This document shows positions 13,107 through 16,258 of a DNA stretch of 16,258 nucleotides, piece by piece. The notes under the pieces are model-generated. The model saw only the letters and a list, made by a program, of their open reading frames with translations, was not told the DNA's origin and did no database searches. This DNA comes from JALHMQ01 sp037441125 (GTDB lineage Bacteria; Pseudomonadota; Gammaproteobacteria; Burkholderiales; Burkholderiaceae_F). Position 1 is the first letter of the stretch. Each line of letters opens with the position of its first letter. The translations under genes were made by a program, and so were the position numbers. The stretch lies in NCBI GenBank assembly GCA_037441125.1, contig JBBIST010000075.1:1-16258 (forward strand), in the 5' to 3' direction.

Positions 13107-14276
13107 TCAGTCGCGCAGTCCGAACATCAGCAGCCGCGCAAACTGGCGCCGCAGCGGCGGCAGCAGGTCGAGCGCGGTCAGCCCGAGCGAACGCGCCAGC
13201 GCCACCGGTGCCAGCCGCGTGGCGAACAACGGCGGCAGCCAGCGGGTGATGCGCATCACGGCACTGCGGTCGGCGCCGCGCCGCTGCGCGTACTGCCAGA
13301 GCGCGGCAGGAACGTCGCCGCGTAGGCGCGCGAGCGCATCGGCGAGCGCATACGCATCGCGCAGGCCGAGGTTCAGGCCCTGGCCGGCGACCGGATGCAG
13401 CGTCTGCGCGGCGTTGCCGATCCAGGCCACGCGATGGCCGGCGATCTGCGCCCGCTCGTGCTGCGGCAGCGGCAGCGCGCGCCGCTCGCCGATTGCCGTC
13501 ACCTGCGCCAGGCGCGGACCGATTGCCTGCTGCAGTTCGGCGCGCAGGGCGGCATCGTCGAGCGCGCCGCGCCGCGCCGCCTGCTGCTCGTCCATGCACC
13601 AGACGAGCGACCAGGCCGCGCCCTGCGTCGGCGGCGCCGGCAGCAGCGCCAGCGGTCCCTCGCGCGTGAAGCGCTCGAAGGCGTCGCCGGCGGCGGCGCC
13701 GCGCAACTGCACCGGTGCGATCAGCGCCCAGGTGGCCGGCTGTCGCGCATCGGCCGGCGGCGCACCCTCGGCGTGCACCGCCAGGTCGGTCGAGAAGCTC
13801 GTCTCGGCGCCGGCGTCGTCGACCAGCCGCAGCGAGACGTTGTTGGCGCGCTGCTCGACGGCGGTGGCACGCAGCGGCCGGCGCACCTCGACGCTGGGCT
13901 CTTCTGCGGCGGCCTCGGTGAGCGCCGCCAGCAAGTCGGCATAGAAGACGGTGGCGCCGAGCGGCTCGCGCGTGCTCGGCGCCGGGTCATCGAGGTCGTC
14001 GGCGCCGATCCGGGTGGCGCCGAACTCGCCGGCCGAACTGACGTGCACGTCGAAGATCGGCGCCATGCGCGGAGCGCGCGCGCCGAGCAGCGGTCGCAGC
14101 AACTGCAGCGAACCGCGCGACAGCGCCAGCAGCCGCCGGTCGTCGCGTGCTGCCTCGGCCGCGCGCGCATCGAACACTGTGACTCGCAGGCCCGCGCGCG
14201 CCAGCAGCAGCGCCGCCGCAAGTCCGATCGGTCCGGCGCCGAGCAGCGCCACGTGCAATGTGCGTTCCGCGTTCAC
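13107..14276 (-). CDS. ubiH: UbiH-type FAD monooxygenase of ubiquinone synthesis
   Basis: 389 residues from GTG 14276. UbiH/UbiF-family flavoproteins hydroxylate the ring of the polyprenyl-phenol intermediates of ubiquinone at the inner membrane. The N-terminal Rossmann motif is HVALLGAGPIGLAAALLLAR (8-27). The mid-domain pattern ERFTREGPLALLP and the second FAD signature WIGNAAQTLHPVAGQGLNLG (285-304) follow, the latter in the GNAAQTLHP form found in E. coli UbiH. The third usual motif (DLVVGADG-like) appears as DLAVHAEGAPP (164-174), a divergent version. It lies upstream of dusB on the same strand, as in many betaproteobacteria. The exact hydroxylation position (C5, C6 or C1) cannot be set from sequence, so ubiH is a family-level name. 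The ribosome-binding site is weak. Confidence 0.87.
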   Translation of the reverse strand: MNAERTLHVALLGAGPIGLAAALLLARAGLRVTVFDARAAEAARDDRRLLALSRGSLQLLRPLLGARAPRMAPIFDVHVSSAGEFGATRIGADDLDDPAPSTREPLGATVFYADLLAALTEAAAEEPSVEVRRPLRATAVEQRANNVSLRLVDDAGAETSFSTDLAVHAEGAPPADARQPATWALIAPVQLRGAAAGDAFERFTREGPLALLPAPPTQGAAWSLVWCMDEQQAARRGALDDAALRAELQQAIGPRLAQVTAIGERRALPLPQHERAQIAGHRVAWIGNAAQTLHPVAGQGLNLGLRDAYALADALARLRGDVPAALWQYAQRRGADRSAVMRITRWLPPLFATRLAPVALARSLGLTALDLLPPLRRQFARLLMFGLRD

Positions 14277-14466
14277 TTTGCGCGCCGTTCGTCCTCAGAG
14301 TGCTGATTCTCGCGCATCGCGCATCGCGGCCGCGATGCCGGCCCCGGCCCTTGCACCCGTCGGCGCTGGCGCGACGCGTTTCGCTTGCCGAGCGTTCTCG
14401 CCAGTCGGCGCCGCCGGATCGGACGCCTCGAACGGAATGCGGGCGGCGTCGATCGGCGCGCGCGGC
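14277..14466. other. Gap between murU and ubiH with an 18-bp perfect palindrome
   Basis: 190 bp with no recognisable gene. At 14321-14338 lies the perfect palindrome GCATCGCGGCCGCGATGC, with a further partial copy of GCGCATC just before it. Read on the minus strand it follows the murU stop by about 130 bp and precedes ubiH by about 45 bp. There is no T-run, so it is not a classical terminator; it may be a protein-binding site or chance in such GC-rich DNA. No convincing ubiH promoter was found. Confidence 0.5.
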
Positions 14467-15180
14467 TCAGAACGGCAGTGGATGCGCGGCCAGTTCGGCG
14501 TCGAGCGCGGCCAGTTCGGCCGGCGTGCCGACGTTGTACCAGCGGCCGGCGTGATGCTCGCCGCCGACGCGGCCGGCGCGCACCGAGCGGTACAGCCACG
14601 GAAAGAGCTTGCGCCGGCCGGCCGGCTCGCCGGCGAAAAGACGCGGCGACAGCAGCGCGATGTTGGCGTAGGTGCGCAGCGGCGGCGCGGTCGTGATGCG
14701 GGCGGCAGCACCTTCGCCTTCGAGTCCCATGTCGCCGCGCGGATGAAACGGCGGGTTGTCGACCAGCACCAGGTAAGCGTCGATCTCGCCGGCGGCCAGG
14801 CGCGCGGCCTGCGCTGTCAGGCGCCGGTAGTCGTAGTCGGTGGCGATGTCGCCGCTGGCGGCGATGAACGGTGCCTCGCCCAGCAGCGGCAGCGCGTTGA
14901 CGATGCCGCCCAGCGTCTCGAGCGCGTCTTCGGCGCGTGTGCCTTCGCGTGCGTAGGCGATCGACACCCCGAGCGCGCCGCCGTCGCCCAGCGCCGGCTC
15001 GAACTGCTGCGCCAGGTGCGCGGTGTTGATCACCAGCTCGCGCACGCCGGCGGCCGCCAGCGCCGCGATCTGCCACTCGATCAGGCGCCGCCCGCCGGCG
15101 CGCAGCAGCGGTTTTGGCGTCTCATCCGACAGCGGCCGCATGCGCTCGCCGCGGCCGGCGGCGAAGATCAGTGCTTTCAG
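14467..15180 (-). CDS. murU: MurU, N-acetylmuramate-1-phosphate uridylyltransferase
   Basis: 237 residues if translation starts at CTG 15180, giving (M)KALIFAAGRGERMRPLSD. No ATG, GTG or TTG lies near enough upstream in frame, and the first downstream ATG (codon 14) would cut into the nucleotide-binding loop. The CTG overlaps the amgK stop as CTGA, so initiation is probably by ribosome re-start. The protein is a sugar-1-phosphate nucleotidyltransferase: signature FAAGRGERMRPLSDETPKPL (6-25), metal-binding D111 in AASGDIATD, and the C-terminal WYNVGTPAELAAL (214-226). MurU converts MurNAc-1-phosphate and UTP to UDP-MurNAc, bypassing de novo synthesis and the fosfomycin-sensitive MurA step. The specific MurU call rests on the neighbour amgK; without it a generic nucleotidyltransferase would be the call. 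Confidence 0.88.
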   Translation of the reverse strand: MKALIFAAGRGERMRPLSDETPKPLLRAGGRRLIEWQIAALAAAGVRELVINTAHLAQQFEPALGDGGALGVSIAYAREGTRAEDALETLGGIVNALPLLGEAPFIAASGDIATDYDYRRLTAQAARLAAGEIDAYLVLVDNPPFHPRGDMGLEGEGAAARITTAPPLRTYANIALLSPRLFAGEPAGRRKLFPWLYRSVRAGRVGGEHHAGRWYNVGTPAELAALDAELAAHPLPF

Positions 15181-16214
15181 AACGAATACCCCGCACGCGC
15201 CTCGACGCCTTCGACCTCGTCGAGCAGCCGCGCCAGCGGCAGCAGCGGCCGGTAGCGGCGCGCGACCGAGCGTGCGTAGCCGATGAAGCGCGGCGTGTCG
15301 GCCAGGTACTGCGGTTTGCCGTCGCGGTAGTTGATGCGGGCGAAGATGCCGAGCACCTTCAGGTGCCGCTGCAGGCCCATCCACTCGAAGGCGCGGTAGA
15401 ACTCGGCGAAGTCGTCGCCGACCGGCAGCGCCGCCCGGCGCGCGCGCTCCCAGTAGCGGATCGCCCAGTCGAGCACGCGCTCCTCGTCCCAGGAGATGAA
15501 GGCGTCGCGCAGCAGCGACACGAGGTCATAGCTGATCGGTCCGAACACCGCGTCCTGGAAGTCGAGGATGCCGGGGCCGGGCTCCGACACCATCAGATTG
15601 CGCGGCATGTAGTCGCGGTGCACGTACACGGCGGGCTGGGCGAGCGCGGCGTCGATCAGCAGACGGCAGACGTCGTCGAGCGCCGCGCGCTGGCTGTCGG
15701 CGAGCGCAAGGCCGCGGTGGCGCGCCACGTACCAGTCGGCAAACAGCGCCAGCTCGCGCGCCAGCAGGGCGCGGTCGTACGGCGGCAGGGTGCCGGCGCG
15801 GCTCGCCAGTTGCCAGCGCAGCAGCGCGTCGATCGCCGCCAGCATGAGCCGATCGGCGTTGCCGTCGTCGAGCGCCTGCAGGTAGGTCGTGCTGCCGAGG
15901 TCGGTCAGCAGCAGAAAGCCGCGTTCGAGGTCGGCGGCGACGATGCGCGGCGCCTGCAGTCCGGCCGCGTGCAGCAGGTCGGCCACGTGCACGAAGGGGC
16001 GGCAGTCTTCATGTGGCGGCGGCGCGTCCATCGCGATCAGCGTCGCTGTGCCCGCGTCGAGCCGGAAGTAGCGGCGGAAGCTGGCGTCTGCCGAAGCCGG
16101 TCGCAGCGTCTGCGCGCGCAGGCCAAGTGCGCGCGGCAGCGTGGCGAGCCAGGCGTCGAGCGCTTGCCGGCGCGGATCGGCGCCGGCGGAGGACGAAGGC
16201 GGAGCGCTGCTCAT
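15177..16214 (-). CDS. amgK: AmgK, anomeric MurNAc/GlcNAc kinase
   Basis: 345 residues from ATG 16214. It belongs to the aminoglycoside phosphotransferase fold. The nucleotide-binding N-lobe includes SADASFRRYFRLDAGTATLI (41-60). The catalytic loop is VYVHRDYMPRNLMV (197-210), with D201 and N206, and the metal-binding segment is ILDFQDAVFGPISYDLVSLL (216-235), with D218. AmgK phosphorylates MurNAc (and GlcNAc) at the anomeric carbon, supplying MurU with its substrate in the cell-wall recycling route described in Pseudomonas and widespread in proteobacteria. The stop overlaps the murU CTG start by four bases, indicating tight coupling. In many relatives lptD is divergent on the other side; the 44 bp left in this window are too short to tell. 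The exact start is uncertain because residues 1-15 are low-complexity. Confidence 0.9.
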   Translation of the reverse strand: MSSAPPSSSAGADPRRQALDAWLATLPRALGLRAQTLRPASADASFRRYFRLDAGTATLIAMDAPPPHEDCRPFVHVADLLHAAGLQAPRIVAADLERGFLLLTDLGSTTYLQALDDGNADRLMLAAIDALLRWQLASRAGTLPPYDRALLARELALFADWYVARHRGLALADSQRAALDDVCRLLIDAALAQPAVYVHRDYMPRNLMVSEPGPGILDFQDAVFGPISYDLVSLLRDAFISWDEERVLDWAIRYWERARRAALPVGDDFAEFYRAFEWMGLQRHLKVLGIFARINYRDGKPQYLADTPRFIGYARSVARRYRPLLPLARLLDEVEGVEARAGYSF

Positions 16215-16258
16215 CGGCGGTGGCGGCGGGCGCGCGATCGGCGCGGGCCGTGCGCGGC

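Noticed and set aside
11342..13249. A 635-codon open frame on the + strand over fis and dusB
   Set aside because: It is antisense to two firmly identified genes and its translation is low-complexity Arg/Ala-rich.

Overview
The window looks like a chromosomal segment of a high-GC betaproteobacterium, probably Burkholderiales-like. The main evidence is the gene order dusB-fis-purH-ruvC-ruvA-ruvB on one strand, with ubiH and the amgK-murU pair just upstream. The assignment rests on gene order and protein families only; no rRNA or other marker is present.

Layout, left to right. (1) Positions 1-3150 hold an accessory toxin-antitoxin (TA) island on both strands, with visibly AT-richer pockets than the rest. 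At the left edge is what looks like the end of an IS21-type element, whose insertion has cut short a ParE/RelE toxin while leaving its ribbon-helix-helix antitoxin intact. Next come an intact Phd-type antitoxin/PIN toxin pair (+), a second Phd/PIN pair (-), a PIN toxin with no visible antitoxin (-), and a FitA-like antitoxin with a PIN toxin that has lost its middle third (+). A 58-bp direct repeat of the start of the first phd gene lies just upstream of that gene.
(2) Positions 3227-7208 (-) form an energy-transduction operon, tonB-exbB-exbD-exbD, followed by an exported tetratricopeptide-repeat protein. A candidate promoter lies at 7244-7271.
(3) Positions 7396-12880 (-) form the housekeeping operon dusB-fis-purH-ruvC-ruvA-ruvB: tRNA dihydrouridine synthesis, nucleoid regulator, final purine steps and Holliday-junction processing. 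Between purH and ruvC sits an unusual 7-bp repeat array in two facing halves, which could fold into a long imperfect hairpin in the mRNA.
(4) Positions 13107-14276 (-) encode a UbiH-type ubiquinone hydroxylase. Positions 14467-16214 (-) encode the translationally coupled AmgK sugar kinase and MurU uridylyltransferase, the anomeric route of MurNAc recycling. MurU appears to start at a CTG codon.

From 3227 to the right edge every gene is on the minus strand. No gap exceeds 300 bp; the longest, 226 bp between dusB and ubiH, holds only a candidate promoter. No tRNA, rRNA or CRISPR array was recognised. I did not find a clearly new defence or metabolic system. The points most worth a second look are the ruvC-purH heptamer array, the decaying TA island with its shared antitoxin tail motif, the TonB/ExbB/ExbD/ExbD/TPR set, and the CTG start of murU.
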